DNA of 64,000 bases from Montifringilla adamsi (Eukaryota; Chordata; Aves; Passeriformes; Passeridae), in NCBI GenBank assembly GCA_017590115.1, contig JAGGNK010013559.1:1000933-1064932 (forward strand), in the 5' to 3' direction. Shown here in pieces: positions 1 to 13,916 of the stretch. Each line of letters opens with the position of its first letter. The stretch's first letter is position 1. The translations under genes and the position numbers were made by a program. The notes beneath the pieces were generated by a model, which worked only from the letters and a program-made list of their open reading frames with translations, was not told the DNA's origin and did not search any database.

Positions 1-396
1 GAGGTAGAGAAAGGACTGTGGCAGTGTGGTGAATCCAGGTGGCCCATGGCCACTGACACTCCAAACTAAAGCAACACTTGGTCTGCAGAGGCTGGATCTC
101 ACCACCACCACAGCAACACCAGAAATTGAGTTCCCTTTACCAGTACTTGCCCACCTTTGTGCTCGTGCTCCTCAGCCACACAGGCACAGATGTTTTCCAC
201 AGACCTGGCTTTCAATAACATCATCATAAAGCAACTTGGGTTGAAAGGGACCTTTTGTGGTCACCCAGTCCAATCCCCTGCTCAAAACAGGGCCAGCCAA
301 GAGATCAGACCAGCACAGCATGAAATGAGGATCTGCAGACAGACTAGGAGGAAACACCAAGCAAGAATCTAATGCTTAGCCAGAGTTCTGACACTC
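1..396. repeat. Direct repeat copy 1 (396 bp, possibly truncated by window edge)
   Basis: Matches 1488-1884 with about seven differences, including one single-base indel, roughly 98% identity. The inner part (235-330) resembles a CR1 3' segment in reverse orientation (gttgaaagggacc, gtccaatcccctgctc). Identity ends abruptly at gacactc, base 396. The left end may extend beyond the window. Confidence 0.9.
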
Positions 397-1487
397 GAGG
401 TTTAATGGCAGGAGGAGGAGGTTTAATCATGGCCTGTGATTTACAATATTTAGTTTCTCCATTTTCCAACATCTTAGTTCTGCTCTCCAGGCAGACTGCA
501 GTGCCATTGTTGGGACACCAGACCTACTCACTGCTGCAGTGACCAAGAGTTCTGTCCTACAAACCCCTTGGATCTGACAATAAGCCACTGACATCCCCCC
601 ATCAGGTTTCCAGCCTGATATCCTGCTTTAAAAAGAATATTACAAAACTGCATCTTCCTAACTGATAAATTACCATTATGGCAAATTCTTATCAGGAATC
701 CTGTTGAATTCAGATCACTCACACCCAGCACTTGTTTAAGGAGTAAGCCAGCTCTCCTGTCAAACCAAAAATAGTTGGATTTATCAAGAACAGATCACAT
801 AAAAACGTACTAGCTGTGTAGCAGCTATTTATCCTAATGTTATAGACACTGACAAGCTGTTTAATGAGCTGCTCCAAGAATATTTCCAGGGACTGATATT
901 ACACTGATCCTTGTACAGCTCACTGGCTCCTCTTTTCTCAAAGGATGGTTTATTATTGGGTTCTTTCCCAGTTGGCTGGAAATATCATGGGTAAATGCAG
1001 TTCAAATGGACCTTGATAGGCGATTCCTTCACTTATATTTTGTAAATTTCAGATATGAGAAATACCAAGTCTTCTCCCCAAGATAAAGTCTGTAAACCAC
1101 AAATACTAGAAGCTTTTAATGAAGCTTTTTTTTACGTGCTCTGGCATAGACAGCACTTAGCAAACACATTTTCTCCCAGCTCTGCTTCTCCTCTTCATTA
1201 ACCTCAATATTAATAAATTCAAACTCTCCTCCTTTATCTACCATGTAACTAGTTTATGTAACCTCTTCACCCCCAACATTTTTGCAAAACTAAGCCACAT
1301 GAAACTAAAAATTACTTGTAAGCAAGCAGGAAGGAATAAATGGGCAGAAGTTTCTACTGAATCTTTGCAACTACCTGCCTAGTCAAAAGGGGCCAGCACT
1401 GACCAAGTCCAGCTCAGCACATGCACGCAGAGCTGGCTCAGGAGCTGCTAAAGGTCCCTTTCGTTGTCTCTGCTGAGGGCAGAGGGT

Positions 1488-1884
1488 GAGGTAGAGAAAG
1501 GACTGTGGCAGTCTGGTGAATCCAGGTGGCCCATGGCCACTGACACTCCAAACTAAAGCAACACTTGGTCTGCAGAGGCTGGATCTCACCACCACCACAG
1601 CAACACCAGAAACTGAGTTCCCTTTACCAGTACTTGCCCACCTTTGTGCCTCGTGCTCCTCAGCCACACAGGCACAGCTGTTTTTCACAGACCTGGCTTT
1701 CAATAACATCATCATAAAGCAACTTGGGTTGAAAGGGACCTTTTGTGGTCACCCAGTCCAATCCCCTGCTCAAAACAGGGCCAGCCAAGAGATCAGACCA
1801 GCACAGCATGAAATGAGGATCTGCAGACAGACTAGGAGGAAACACCAAGCAAGAATCTAATGCTTAGCCAGAGTTCTGACACTC
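1488..1884. repeat. Direct repeat copy 2 (397 bp)
   Basis: Same orientation as copy 1 and about 1.1 kb after it. The shared sequence runs from gaggtagagaaagg to gacactc. Differences from copy 1 include tgtgg/tctgg, aattg/aactg, tgctcg/tgcctcg and a few near the middle. Its origin (LTR pair, local segmental duplication or two copies of one repeat family) is undecided. Confidence 0.9.
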
Positions 1885-3235
1885 TACACATGTGCTGCTT
1901 TGGGAACTTCTTCATCCTCCGTCATGATGCTCAAGAACTGCTCCAAAAGCACTCCTGTTGTTAGCCACCTCTAAAAACTGCATTCATATTTTCCTCATTT
2001 CTCAGCAAAAGACAGAAAGATTGAGGTCACTCTTCTCCAGAAGCTGGGCTGGTTTTAAGTATCTCCTTTGAAATCCTTCTTCACAACTTCTCCCTCCACT
2101 CAACATATCTGCAGCATTTCACAGAGCAAACACTAGTGTTTGCTGCTGGGAATAACCTTTCTTCCCGACAGGCAGTATCATATGTTGCAATGTGGCCATT
2201 TCTTGTTTCAACTTCCCTGTTACAAATCAGTTCAATATTAAAGTTTACCCCTGTTAAGAATTCAGCTCAAGCCACACACAGGACTTCCACTCATCTCTGC
2301 CCATCACTCACTCTACTACAATTCAAGCTACAGCCAAAAGAGCACCACAAAACCACATGTTGTGGTCATGTCTATATTCTCCAGAATCTCTCCTTCCAAA
2401 CAATGCTTGAGTTTATGGCATAAAATCATGTACTCACAGAGTACCTGATACAACACTGAAATCCCTCCTGAAGTGATATTAAAGCAGTTCTGTTGGGAAA
2501 AAGCTGACAATAAGCAAAACCACATTGAACCAGGAAAGCTCAAGTGATGCAATATGTTTTGTGCCATTATGATACCTGTAGGTGCTTTGGTACAAATGGA
2601 CAGCAAACTGTATCATGAAAATACCGTCAGAGAATCAACGAGTTTTAAAGCAACAAACTGAACGTGCTGAGCCACCTGCTCTGGAAGAGGAGACAGTGAA
2701 GGAACATTTACAAGACCCATAAAGCCAATCTTCCATTCTGAAATCACATTCAAATCAAAGCACTGGTGGTCTTCTAGAAAGGACTAGTCTCAAACAAGAT
2801 GGACAGGAGGGTCAACATGCCCAGACCAACACAGGTGTCAATCTGCCAGGGTCAGCACCATCTTCACATCCACCTGCACATCTCAGCTTCTGGCAACAAA
2901 GAGCCTTGAAAAGGACTGAGCTGAAGGCTCCTTTTCACACACAGGGTGTCACAACATAAGCCATGCTGAAGATGGCCTTATGATGCCTTTCCACCTGCAA
3001 AAAGGACACACAGAAATACATAAGGCAGACAGACAAAAGAAAGGCAATTCTCCAGCCTGGAGCCATTCATCTCTCACCACCATGTTTCCAGAGCACAAGA
3101 GCCGACAGCTCAGAAATTAAATACTGTCACCATAAAACATCAGACCTGGAATCTAACCTGGCAAGCAGGGAGCAGTGTTTTCCAACTGTCTTAGAAGCTG
3201 CCATTAAACCTCCTTATCCACATAATTTAGAGGGG

Positions 3236-3307
3236 GTGTAAGCCATTCAGCAGAGTTGGACTGGATGATCCTTGTGGGTCCATTCCAGCTCAGAAGTCTG
3301 TGATTCT
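3236..3307 (+). repeat. CR1 LINE 3' tail fragment
   Basis: Reads ttggactggatgatcc, gggtccattccagctc and ends ctgtgattctc, the typical CR1 3' end in sense orientation on the plus strand. Confidence 0.85.
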
Positions 3308-6300
3308 CAGCAGTCTGAGCCCTCCTGCAGGACATGAACTCCTCAGAGTGCCACTGCCCTGCTCTGGCATTCCTGGAGATGACTTGGGCTCCACACATGT
3401 TCTCCAATACAGTAAGACCTAGAGGAAGAGACCATCTTCCCACAATGGGTAATTATCCTCAGGTGATATGACACTGGCAGTAGTGCACACCATCGGGGTG
3501 GTGCGTGGTGCTACCTGGATGCACCAGAGAGAGGGAACAGAAGCCCCACTTCACCAGCAACACACTGATACCACAGTGGAGCCAAGTCAGACACACAGCA
3601 GCACCACTCCACAGCTGCAGCTCTTATTTCTCTGCCTTCCCCCTGCAGACTCAGGCACTGCTTTTATTTATGCTCCACTAAAATCTAGAGACAACAAAGG
3701 TTACCAGGTGAACTCTCCTCTTTCCAGAGACCGACAGTAATGCATCTGCCATCCCCAAGCTGCCAAGTGGTGCCTGTTTCCTCAGCAGACAGAAGATGCA
3801 GGAGCAGGTGAGAGACTGAGTTGCTGAGATCTATCAGTTGCCAAAGGGTGACATGGTGGGAATAAACTTCTACCATGTCCTTAATCCAGATTAGACATCC
3901 CCTATTCCTCCAGAGCACATGTACGGAATCAGACAGGACACTCCCCTTGAACAGTTCAGCCTGTTCCAGAGGCTTTGACTGTGCACTGCTACTCATCTTG
4001 TGCAAGCACTGGCCAGATCCACTGTCACCATGCTGCAGGGAGCTCAACTGCATCCTCCAAACACCTGAACCATCCTGACCTGGCTAAAACCTGCCTGGAA
4101 GAGAGAGCAGCACACACCACACAGGAGAGCCAACAGCTGCATTGGCCAAACCACATTACACAACCCAACCCATGAGCAGCTTAGGAAAAGAGGTGGGGGC
4201 AGAGCAACGCTGCCCCAACACACCCAAGAAAATGCTGGCATTAGGAACCTCCTGGAATGGATGTTATATCCAATCCTTGTGTTCAGTGGTTCTTGAGGAG
4301 TTTTTTTCCTCCACGAATGCTAAACCATTTTAAAACCACTTCTACTTCTAACATCCAGCAGCAATGAATTCCACAGTTTGCACACTGGGGCAACAGCCTA
4401 ATTCTGTCTGTTTCAGATTAATTTTCCCTGACAGCCCAGGATATTCCATGATTCTGTGATCTCAGCTTTATGAAAAGTTACAAACAATCCCTCCTCACTC
4501 ACCTTCTCTGTAGCTTAATTATTTCAGGGCCCCCATTTCTGCTAACCCTCTCCCAGGCAAAAAAGCCAATGAATTAGGTCCTTTGAAAATAGAAGCTTTT
4601 CTACACCTCTGTGAGTGTCTGTGCTGCCTTTCTGCTGCCCTGCTTGATCCCTGCAGGAGCAGCAGGCCAGTAATGCATGCAGCACTGGCTGTGGAAGCAT
4701 GAGGAATTTATGACGGCTTTGTTCTCTGTTCCCTCCTTAACGGTCCATTTGGCTTATTGGAGCACGACAAAGCAGTGATTGGGTATTTTCAGGGAACTCT
4801 CCACACAGACAATGGGATTTCTTCTCCCGAGGACAATAGTTAGGACCGCCCATAACTTTTTAGGGCATTATTTGGACTGGCTCCCCTTCCCCCAACACTG
4901 CTCTGCTGACCAACACTGACTAGTTACACCTTCTGTGTCTGCAGTCAACACACCTTGTGAAATCATCCTGTAAGTTGTGTCACTGATTCTCACTCTGGCT
5001 GAGCAGCACTATCACCAACTTTGTACCACCACTACTCACTCTGGTCCACATCATTTACAGATGTGCTGAGCAGCTCAGCTTCAGCTGGGACTCCTGACCC
5101 TGCGAGTCAAGAGCTGTGGTCAGGAGCTCAGTTTCTGCAAAAAGTTTCAGCAAGTGAACTTTCTAAGAGCTTTCTGGGAGTCCCAGGACTACTTCAAAGA
5201 ATTCTTCTGCCACGACAATTTCATGTGGCTGTCTCTTCTCATTCCAACTTCTGGATTTTAACCACAACAGGCAGTGCAAAACCCACACCACTCCCCTGTA
5301 CCAGCCCCTGGTGCTCTTCACCTTGGAGCCCTCACTAAAGGCTGTCCCATGTTTACCAGCTAAGTATTAAGCTGGTCCCTAAGTGGCAAGTTTTTACAGC
5401 CCAACTTTTGCACAGTGATTGAATGTTTGAGTCCCTCTAAACTCTGAGAGATCCATTCTTTAGCACTTGCTGCTTATGGCAAACTAGTAAGTGGAATTGC
5501 TTCTACTCAGGCTTCAATCTGGAAGCCCTGGTGTGTCTCCTGCAGAGGCTCCTCAATGTTGCAAGTCAACATCAGCACAAGGAATTTGGCTCTGCAGTCC
5601 TTCTGTACTGAACGTACCTTCCCAAGCACCTTCGCTGGCTTTGAACACTTCTGAAACCTTTTCTGTTTCTGCAACATTTGAAAGCATTTTAAGTTTTTAT
5701 GACTTTAACTAGTTCTTCCTCAATCTCTTTCTGCCCTACTTTCATTTGCTTTGCATTAGAAGTGCCAACACTCTTTCCTACTCCTTCACTTCTACTTCAG
5801 CATCTTCTTCATGGTGCTTAATGATACATTTTTTGCTCTTTTAAAGCACTTGTGACACACACGATCTGCATTTCTCTACTTCAATAATACGGTGCTGGCA
5901 CACACCATAGCTCCTCCTCTCGGTTTTTGCAACCTTGTCCATATCAAAAACAGCACAGAAAGGAGAATATAGTTTATTCTTCCCATGCTGCCTGACCAAT
6001 ACAAGAGAGGAGGAATCAAAGGTCTGCAAAATAATTCCCTGAAAGAGACCTCAGGAGCTTTCCAGACAAACCCCCATGATCAAAGCAGAATCTGCAGCAT
6101 TAGATCAGGGTGCTCAATTTTCCAGGCAGATCTTGGAGATACTCAAGGATGGAAATAACACAGTTTTTACAGACAATCTGCTTAAAAATTTTCTTATGTT
6201 CAGTTGGAACCTCTTGTTTCAAGTGCCCATTTATCCCTCAACCTCTCTCACCTCTCAGTGTCCCCACAATCTCCTCATAGTTACCAGAAGCTGCTGTCAG

Positions 6301-6439
6301 ACCCACACCCAAAACCCTCTTGCTTCCCCAGTGGAAAACCCCTCAACCTCAGCATCACCTCAAGCAGTGAGTGCTGCAATTCCCCCGCCCAACCCCTGCC
6401 CTTCTGCTGAACTCGCTCCCCTTTGCTGCTGTGTCTCAT

Positions 6440-6880
6440 CCTGGGCGGTGGGAGCAAAACTGCCCAGGTATCCCAGGTGTGGTCTAACAAGCACTGACTG
6501 GACAGGGCTGATCACTGCCTCTGATCCTGTGCTCCAGGGCACACTGCTGGCCCTGTCCAGCTCACCAGGCACTGGTATTTCCTGGCCTTTTGTCCCAAGG
6601 CTGCTCCCTGGCCAGGCAGTGCCTGACCCACATCCCAGCAGTGGGTTCTCCTGTCCCAGGAGCAGAACGTGCTGTCTGTCCTTGCTGAATTCTGGCTCTG
6701 CTCCTGCAGGGCTCTCTGGAGAGCAGCCCTGCCCTCAGGACATCAACTGCCTCCCCTCCAGTCTGGTGTCACCTGCAAGCTGCTTGTGCAGGTGCCCTGC
6801 AGCCTCCTCCAGGTGACAGGGACAGATCCTGCACCAGACCTCAGAGTTCTGGCACTACAACCACAGAGAATTATCGGGGA
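6440..6880 (-). repeat. CR1 LINE, older reverse-oriented copy
   Basis: Reverse CR1 signatures: caggtgtggtctaacaag, agggcacactgctggccc, cctcccctccagtctggtgtcacctgcaagctgcttg. This explains the 246-codon open frame ending at 6816, which is not a gene. Confidence 0.78.
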
Positions 6881-8309
6881 CTTCAGCAGATTTGTAAAAG
6901 CAATAGAAGGGTGGATGACTCCATTCCTCTTACCATAACATCCACTAAATACAATTCTGCAATCCTGGGCTCTCAAAGGCACCTCAGGGACATCTATTGC
7001 CCAGAACCCTCAGAACACATTATTCTCTGGAAATCTGTCACTCAGACTGTGGAAAGGTTCAGACTCTTTGGGGAGAAGCTGTCACTGAAGTAGTAACTGT
7101 GAAGGCCAAGGCTCCATGGTCAATGAAGTTCCCAGCACTTCCAGATTTGTGCTGCTGCAATGTCATCAAACCACTCCATGAAACACCAAGAGTTGTGGGG
7201 GAGACACACAGAATTCCTGGTAATGCCAGGAAGAGCTAAGCTGAGTGTGGTACAAGCATTCCTTTAAAGGAATGCACAACAACAAACATTTTATCAAACA
7301 ATCTGCCTGCCTTTACTCCCAGAGCAGCAAAATCACAACACCACTCTTGACCCTATCTCACCCTTACACCTTCCCTCTTTGTACCACAAACTGCCTCTGG
7401 TAACACTTCTGAGCTGAAGTTCAGGAGCAGAAAGAGTTCACAAAACACATCCAGAACAGTGCAATCAGACTAAAGGTAAAGCAAAATTTCCAGGAGGGTC
7501 CACAAACAACCAGCCCATCAAGCTGCCAGGCCACAGGCTAAACTTCAGGCCCAGGGTGGCAGTGCTGCACTATCCAGCTCCAGCAGATCATCTCCAATCT
7601 TCCCACGGTTTCTACAAACTCCAGTGATTTGGGCAGAAGCAAAATAAAATGTTAGCATTAATAGGTTTTTAAATGTATCTTCCACACAGAAAAAGCAGCC
7701 AGCGCATGAACTAACCTAGTGCCACCATAAAAAGGCCAAAAGAGTAATGGAATGATTAGAGACACCGCTTGAACTTGGGGTGTTTGCTCACTTAAAATCT
7801 CTCTTTCCAAAGCCACAGGCCAGCTGCCATCCAGCTCCACTGTCCTGCTTATCCTCAGCTTTCCATAACAGACAGTGGGGCTCTGTCACTGGAGTTTCAC
7901 ACTGGATGGGGGCACAGCTACATCCTGGCCACCCTCAACCTCAAACACACCACGTACAGATGACAACCTGCAGGACACGGGCACATGTGGGAGCAGGGCA
8001 GGGTCTCCAGATGGAAGGGCTCTCCATGACCCTCATGTGACCATCCTGGGGACTCCAGCTGAGGTGGACCAAAGTACCCAGAGCAACAGCCCTGCTGCTT
8101 CACCACCTCGGCCCCTCCAGGGCCTACCCTGGTGAGCTCAGAGTGCTCCTTCGTGCCCAGCTCTCACACAGCCCCCCAGAAGCAGCCGGGGGCAGAGCCC
8201 TCCTGCCCCCCTGCCCAGAGCAGAGCCCCGAACACGCCCCGCTGCAGGCGGGGGCAGCCCGTCCCTGCGGCACCGAGCCCTGCGGCGGGCAGGGACTGCT
8301 CCGGAGAGA

Positions 8310-8757
8310 GACACGGAGCTACTGGAGCTGGTCTAGTGAGGCCACAAAGATGATGAGGGGTCTGGAGCATCTCTCTGGTGAGCAGAGCCTCTGGGAGCTG
8401 GGCTTGTTTAGTCTAGAGAAGACTGAGAGGGAAATCTCAGCAATCCATACAAGTACCTCCACGGCGGGTGCCAAGAGGTTGGTGCCAGACTCTTCTCAGC
8501 AGTGCCCAGCGACAGGACAAGGAGCAATGGCCATAAACTAAACTACAAGAAGTTCCACCTCAACATGAGGAAGAACTTTACATTCAGGGAGGCAGAGCAC
8601 TGGAACAGCTCCCCAGGGAGGTTGCTCTCCGTAGACACTCCAAACCCACCGGGACGTGTCCCTGTGTCACCTGCTCCAGGTGACCCTGCCTGGGCAGGGG
8701 CTTGGCCTGAATGATCTCCAAAGGTCCCTTTCAGCCCCAACTATTCTGTGATTCCGG
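8310..8757 (+). repeat. CR1 LINE 3' end, sense on plus strand
   Basis: Reads gaggccacaaagatgatgag, ctggagcatctctctgg, gggagctgggcttgtttagt, gaggaagaactttacattc, aatgatctccaaaggtccct and ends ctattctgtgattc. It stops at the edge of the IPO9 CpG island. Confidence 0.92.
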
Positions 8758-8759
8758 GA

Positions 8760-9540
<781 letters not shown>

Positions 9541-10261
9541 CCAGGACTGCTGATTGACTGATTGTTTGATTGCTCTCTCCCTTTAATTAATCTCCTCATT
9601 TCTCTCTTCCCTTTCCTCCTACCCCCTATCCAAACCCCACTGCCGTGGGCTTATAGCGTAGATCAGAGATTAACAGAGCAATTTCTATGACAAGTGTGTG
9701 ATTTACTAATAAAACTTTGATTTTTTTGTGGACCCTCTGACTTTTGTCCTTTTCCACCAGGAGCATCCAGGGCTCTTGGGTGCTCGCTGCCCTGTAAGGG
9801 TGGGATGCCACAGGGGCAGCAGGGACTGAGGCAGTGCCCAGGGTCCTGTGGAGCACCTGGAGCCCCCAGAGAGTCCAGTGAGCCCCGGGGTGCAGGGACC
9901 AGTCACAGGGAGGAAATCCTCACAACCTCTTTCCCAACACACAGATGTGGTGAACACCCAGTGTGAGTCTTGAGGAGCCCACCTGCGTTCTCAGCTCTGC
10001 TTATTTAGGAAGTATAAGCAATTTCACAAAGCATTACAAGTATTAAAAAGCAGTATTGACCCATACAAAGTGGGCTTCTTACCTGGGGATGGTGATGGAG
10101 CTGTGTTTTGGGATGGGGATAGCAGTTCCCAAACACTGTGAGAAAAACACTGTGACATTTTCTGTATCCAGTAATGGTTTGGTCACTAAGTCCCCAGGAG
10201 TATGACAGCAATTTGTCTACAGACACAGTCCAGTAGCGGGGATGAGCCTGGCAGCCACGTT

Positions 10262-10480
10262 CAGAGAATCACAGAATCACTCAGATTGGAAAAGCCCCCC
10301 AGGATCATCCTTGTCACCAGCCCAGAGCACTGAGTGCCATGTCCAGTCATCCCTGGGGCACCTCCAGGCACGGGGACTGCAACACAAGCCCCTGGCAATG
10401 CTTCATCACCCTCTGTGTCCAAGGAGCCCTATGCTGCTGCACTTTCGCACTCAGGCCACCTCCAGTCTGGGAGAGCACCT
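10262..10480 (-). repeat. CR1-related fragment, reverse orientation
   Basis: Begins cagagaatcacagaatcact then ttggaaaagccccccaggatcatc, the reverse complement of a CR1-family 3' end. The distal part is less certain. Confidence 0.75.
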
Positions 10481-10651
10481 CTTTCCACTGAGAGCCCACC
10501 AGACCCCAGCCCATGGGGAGGGATGGCTCTCCTTGCCCACAGCACCTCCTGTTTGAAAGCTCTGGAGTTTATCAAGGGAGCACCTGCTCACTGATGTGCT
10601 GCCACCAGCAGTACTTGGGGTTTAGTCTTGCTCTTGTACTGTCTAATAACA

Positions 10652-10780
10652 AATGTCCAAGGCCAGGCTGGACAGGGCTTGGAGCCACCTGGTCTAGTGG
10701 AAGGTGTCCCTTCCAGCAGCCCAGGGTGGAACAAGATGGGCTTTAAGGTCCCTTCCAACCCCAGTCAGTATGGGATTCTG
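10652..10780 (+). repeat. CR1 LINE 3' tail
   Basis: Contains aaggccaggctggacagggc, cctggtctagtggaaggtgt, ctttaaggtcccttccaacc and a gggattctgcaattc end. Confidence 0.92.
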
Positions 10781-11649
10781 CAATTCCACCCATGTCACTT
10801 TTGCAACCTGAATTGAAGATTTTCTGTAAAAGCAGAGGGAGCAGCTTGAGATCCTACACAAACCCAAGCCTGGGCTCAGCTCCCTGCAGGCTCAGTGGGT
10901 GTCCTGCTGCCCCCCCATCCTGCAGCCCCACAGCTCCAGCCCTTGCCCTCTGCCAGCACACATCAGCACCAGAACCCAGAACCCACCTGCCCAGCACCAA
11001 CCCTCGGGCAGGTCCTGCAAGGGCACCAGCAAAGCCAGCAGAGGGGACATGAAGAGCCTCTGGAAGCTCCTCTGTGCTCACCTGAGACACAGCCTGGGCA
11101 GCTGTGGTGAGAGCAATTAATTCCCACCTCACTCACACAAACTTCCCACGAATGAGCTCAGATTTCTTTCTGCAGAAGTTGGGGTGGTGGGCCCCATCTT
11201 TCCCCCCAGATAAACAGGAGCAGGGGCTCAGGCCATGCCAGCACTGCCCACACCCCAGCCAAGCCCTGCTCTCCCTGGCAGAGCACAGACTGCACAGAGA
11301 GGCCACTCCCAGCCAGAGGAATGGCCACAACCACCACAGGCTGGGACTTTTGTAGCAAGACAAGGGCACATTTCAGCCACGCTGCTCCACCCAGACTGGG
11401 CCCTGCCCTGAGTGGCACAACCAGGGAGCTCCTGCCATTCCTCTGTCATTGCTGGCCCCAGAGAGGTCTCTACAAGGGGAATATTTGATTTTTCTCTCTT
11501 GTTCTTCCCAATCCAAAATGCTGCTTCTGCTGGAGGAATAAATACCCGTTTATATAAGCGTGACTTGTGCAAGCTCAGGGTCATCACTCATCTCTGCACT
11601 GTCCCAGGATTTCAGCTCAATGGAAAACATAAGTGAGCTGCTGCTGCAC

Positions 11650-12045
11650 CAAAATCAGTGAGGCAGGAGGTCCAGATCTCTTTTCCTGGGAAACAAGGGA
11701 CAGGACAAGAAGCAGCAGCCTCGAGTTGCTCCAGGGGAGGTTCAGGTTGGATATTGGGAAAATTTCTTCCCAAAAGGGTGGTCAGGCCCTGGCACAGCTG
11801 CCCAAAGTTGCTCCAGGGGAGGTTCAGGTTGGATATGAGGGAAAATTTCTTCCCAAAAGGGTGGTCAGGCCCTGGCACAGCTGCCCAGGGCAGTGGTGGG
11901 GTCACCATCCCTGGGAGTGTTCCAAAGATGTGTGGATGTGGCACTTGGGACCTGGGTTAGTGGTGAACGTGGCAGTGCTGGGGGAATGGTTGGACTCAAT
12001 GCTCTTGGAGGGCTTTTCCAACCCTGCTGAGTCTGTGGTTCTCGG
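11650..12045 (+). repeat. CR1 LINE with internal 82-bp tandem duplication
   Basis: CR1 sense signatures are gacaggacaagaagc, ttcaggttggatattgggaa, gggtggtcaggccctggcac and gaatggttggactcaatgct. The stretch 11725-11806 is repeated at 11807-11889 with two or three changes. Confidence 0.88.
11725..11889. repeat. Tandem duplication, 82-bp period, two copies
   Basis: gttgctccaggggaggttca starts at 11725 and again at 11807; each unit ends ggcacagctgccc. It lies within a CR1 copy. Confidence 0.92.
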
Positions 12046-13012
12046 ATCCCATCACACCAGGCTCTCACTGCCTCTCAGCGCCAGCATCAGATCTGACACA
12101 TCTCTGCAAGTGTCTGTTTGGAAGGAACAAAAATGATCACAATGGCAACAGTTTCCTCTGCCTTGCAAACACATTGCAAAAACAGAGGAGGAGGTTTAGG
12201 GAGAGGAGGGGTACCCCAGAGCAATGCCAGCCTAGCCCAGCTCCTTTTAGCTGAAGTGATGCATAACCACTCTGAAAGCGTCGACTCATCTTTCTGTACT
12301 TGTAGAAACTCCATTTATTTGAACCTTCCAGGCTTTTCCAGGTTTGAATTCCCACCCATTTGGGCACTGCACAGGCTCTTCACAGGTTTCTGCAGGGATT
12401 CCTCATGCAAAGTCAGCACTCAGAGCTTGCTGGTCAAAGACTTCTGCCTCCAAGCCCAATCCCAGTGCTGTCATCCCTTCTTCTGACCTTCTTTAGGAGG
12501 ACAGTTCCCTCCCTCCCTCCCATTGGGAGGAATGTCCCAAAAAGACATTCTTGGCATGCAAAGGTGTTTTATGATGAACTCCCTGTTTCTGCTTTTGCTG
12601 TTTCAGCTCAAAGCACAGCTCTGAGCTCCCCCCACAGACCCATCCCCAGGAAGACCCCACAGGAAGGTGGCATGCGACTACTGGAACCAGCAAAAAGCCC
12701 CCTAGAAATATCAGGGCAGCACATGGAGCAGGGAAAGGATTAGCCTGGGTTAGAAAGTGCTAGCCCAGCCTGACCCCTGCTTGGTTAAAATTTAACTCCA
12801 GACAGTAACAAAAACATGAAAAGCCAAAATCCCAACAGACACCAAAGCAGTCCAAACACTTGACCCACACTCTCCAATATTGGTTTTATCTTCAATAAAG
12901 CCTGGATGATGGAGAGACTCTTCAAGTGAATTCCATGTGCCTTAGACAGGGGGCTGCTGCTTTTACTTTTACATGTTTAGAAGCCCAGCTCTCACAGATT
13001 TCAACAAGCACC

Positions 13013-13036
13013 ACACACACACATATATATATATAA
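13013..13036. repeat. CA/TA microsatellite
   Basis: A (ca)n run passes directly into a (ta)n run of about 12 dinucleotides in total. Confidence 0.9.
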
Positions 13037-13916
13037 AATCTGGCCCAGTATTATGATTACACAAACAGCTAAATTCCTTTAAAACACTACTGTGAACAGT
13101 TTTTCATAATTTGAAAAACTGAGATGCACAAGAAGGCTTTTTGAAGCTGCACCTCTGAATTTAGGGTACATCACTATTTCTTTTCAACCACCTGGCAGCA
13201 CTCCTCCCTCTAAGCAAGTGGAATTTTGGACCTGGCAGTCTATCACATGACCACACCTGCTTTTCGCCATAAAACATTTGTTCCTTTTACCCAAGGCCTT
13301 TTTGCAGGAACTCCCTGATGCCAGTCTTGTCTGTCTCTAAGAGCAGCTGTGTGTTGAACATGCAGTTCCATTATTCTCCTGTGGCTGCTTTATCTCCTCT
13401 CCCAGACAGACTTTTATCTCCATTGATGCTCTCGGTGAGGAGCTGTTTCTTCACAGACTGAGGTGTGCACATCCTCAAGGAGAGCTCTCAGTATGAGGCT
13501 TGTTTCCTTCTAAATGAAGTATTGCCATTTGTCAGGGCTGTACTTCAGCCACTCTCTCAGAACAGCACACTCATTTCTGGATTCACAGAAGAGCTGTCTC
13601 AGCTCCTTATGTTGCTGTGTCTGCACTCTAGAGAAGGTTCCTTCCTGAATCCTGTGTGACACGTGTAGTTGTGTCCTACAGACATATCTCCTGCAGCCAA
13701 AACATTCATCATTCCCACGTGTTGGTGTTTTGTGTGCCCTGGCAGGGTCCTGGCAGCTGAACCCCTGCTGGAAGCCCCAATTCCCTGCACTGACCCTGGA
13801 GCAGCCCAAGCACCCAGCAAATGCTCCCCAATGTTGGTTTTATCTTCCATAAAGCCTGGATGATGGAGATTCTTCAAGTGAATTCCAAGTTCTGTATCCA
13901 AAGGATAAGCTTATAG

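Noticed and set aside
6076..6816. 246-codon plus-strand open frame
   Set aside because: Its second half overlaps an old reverse-oriented CR1 copy; the translation is Ser/Pro/Cys-rich with no domain and no splice or promoter context.
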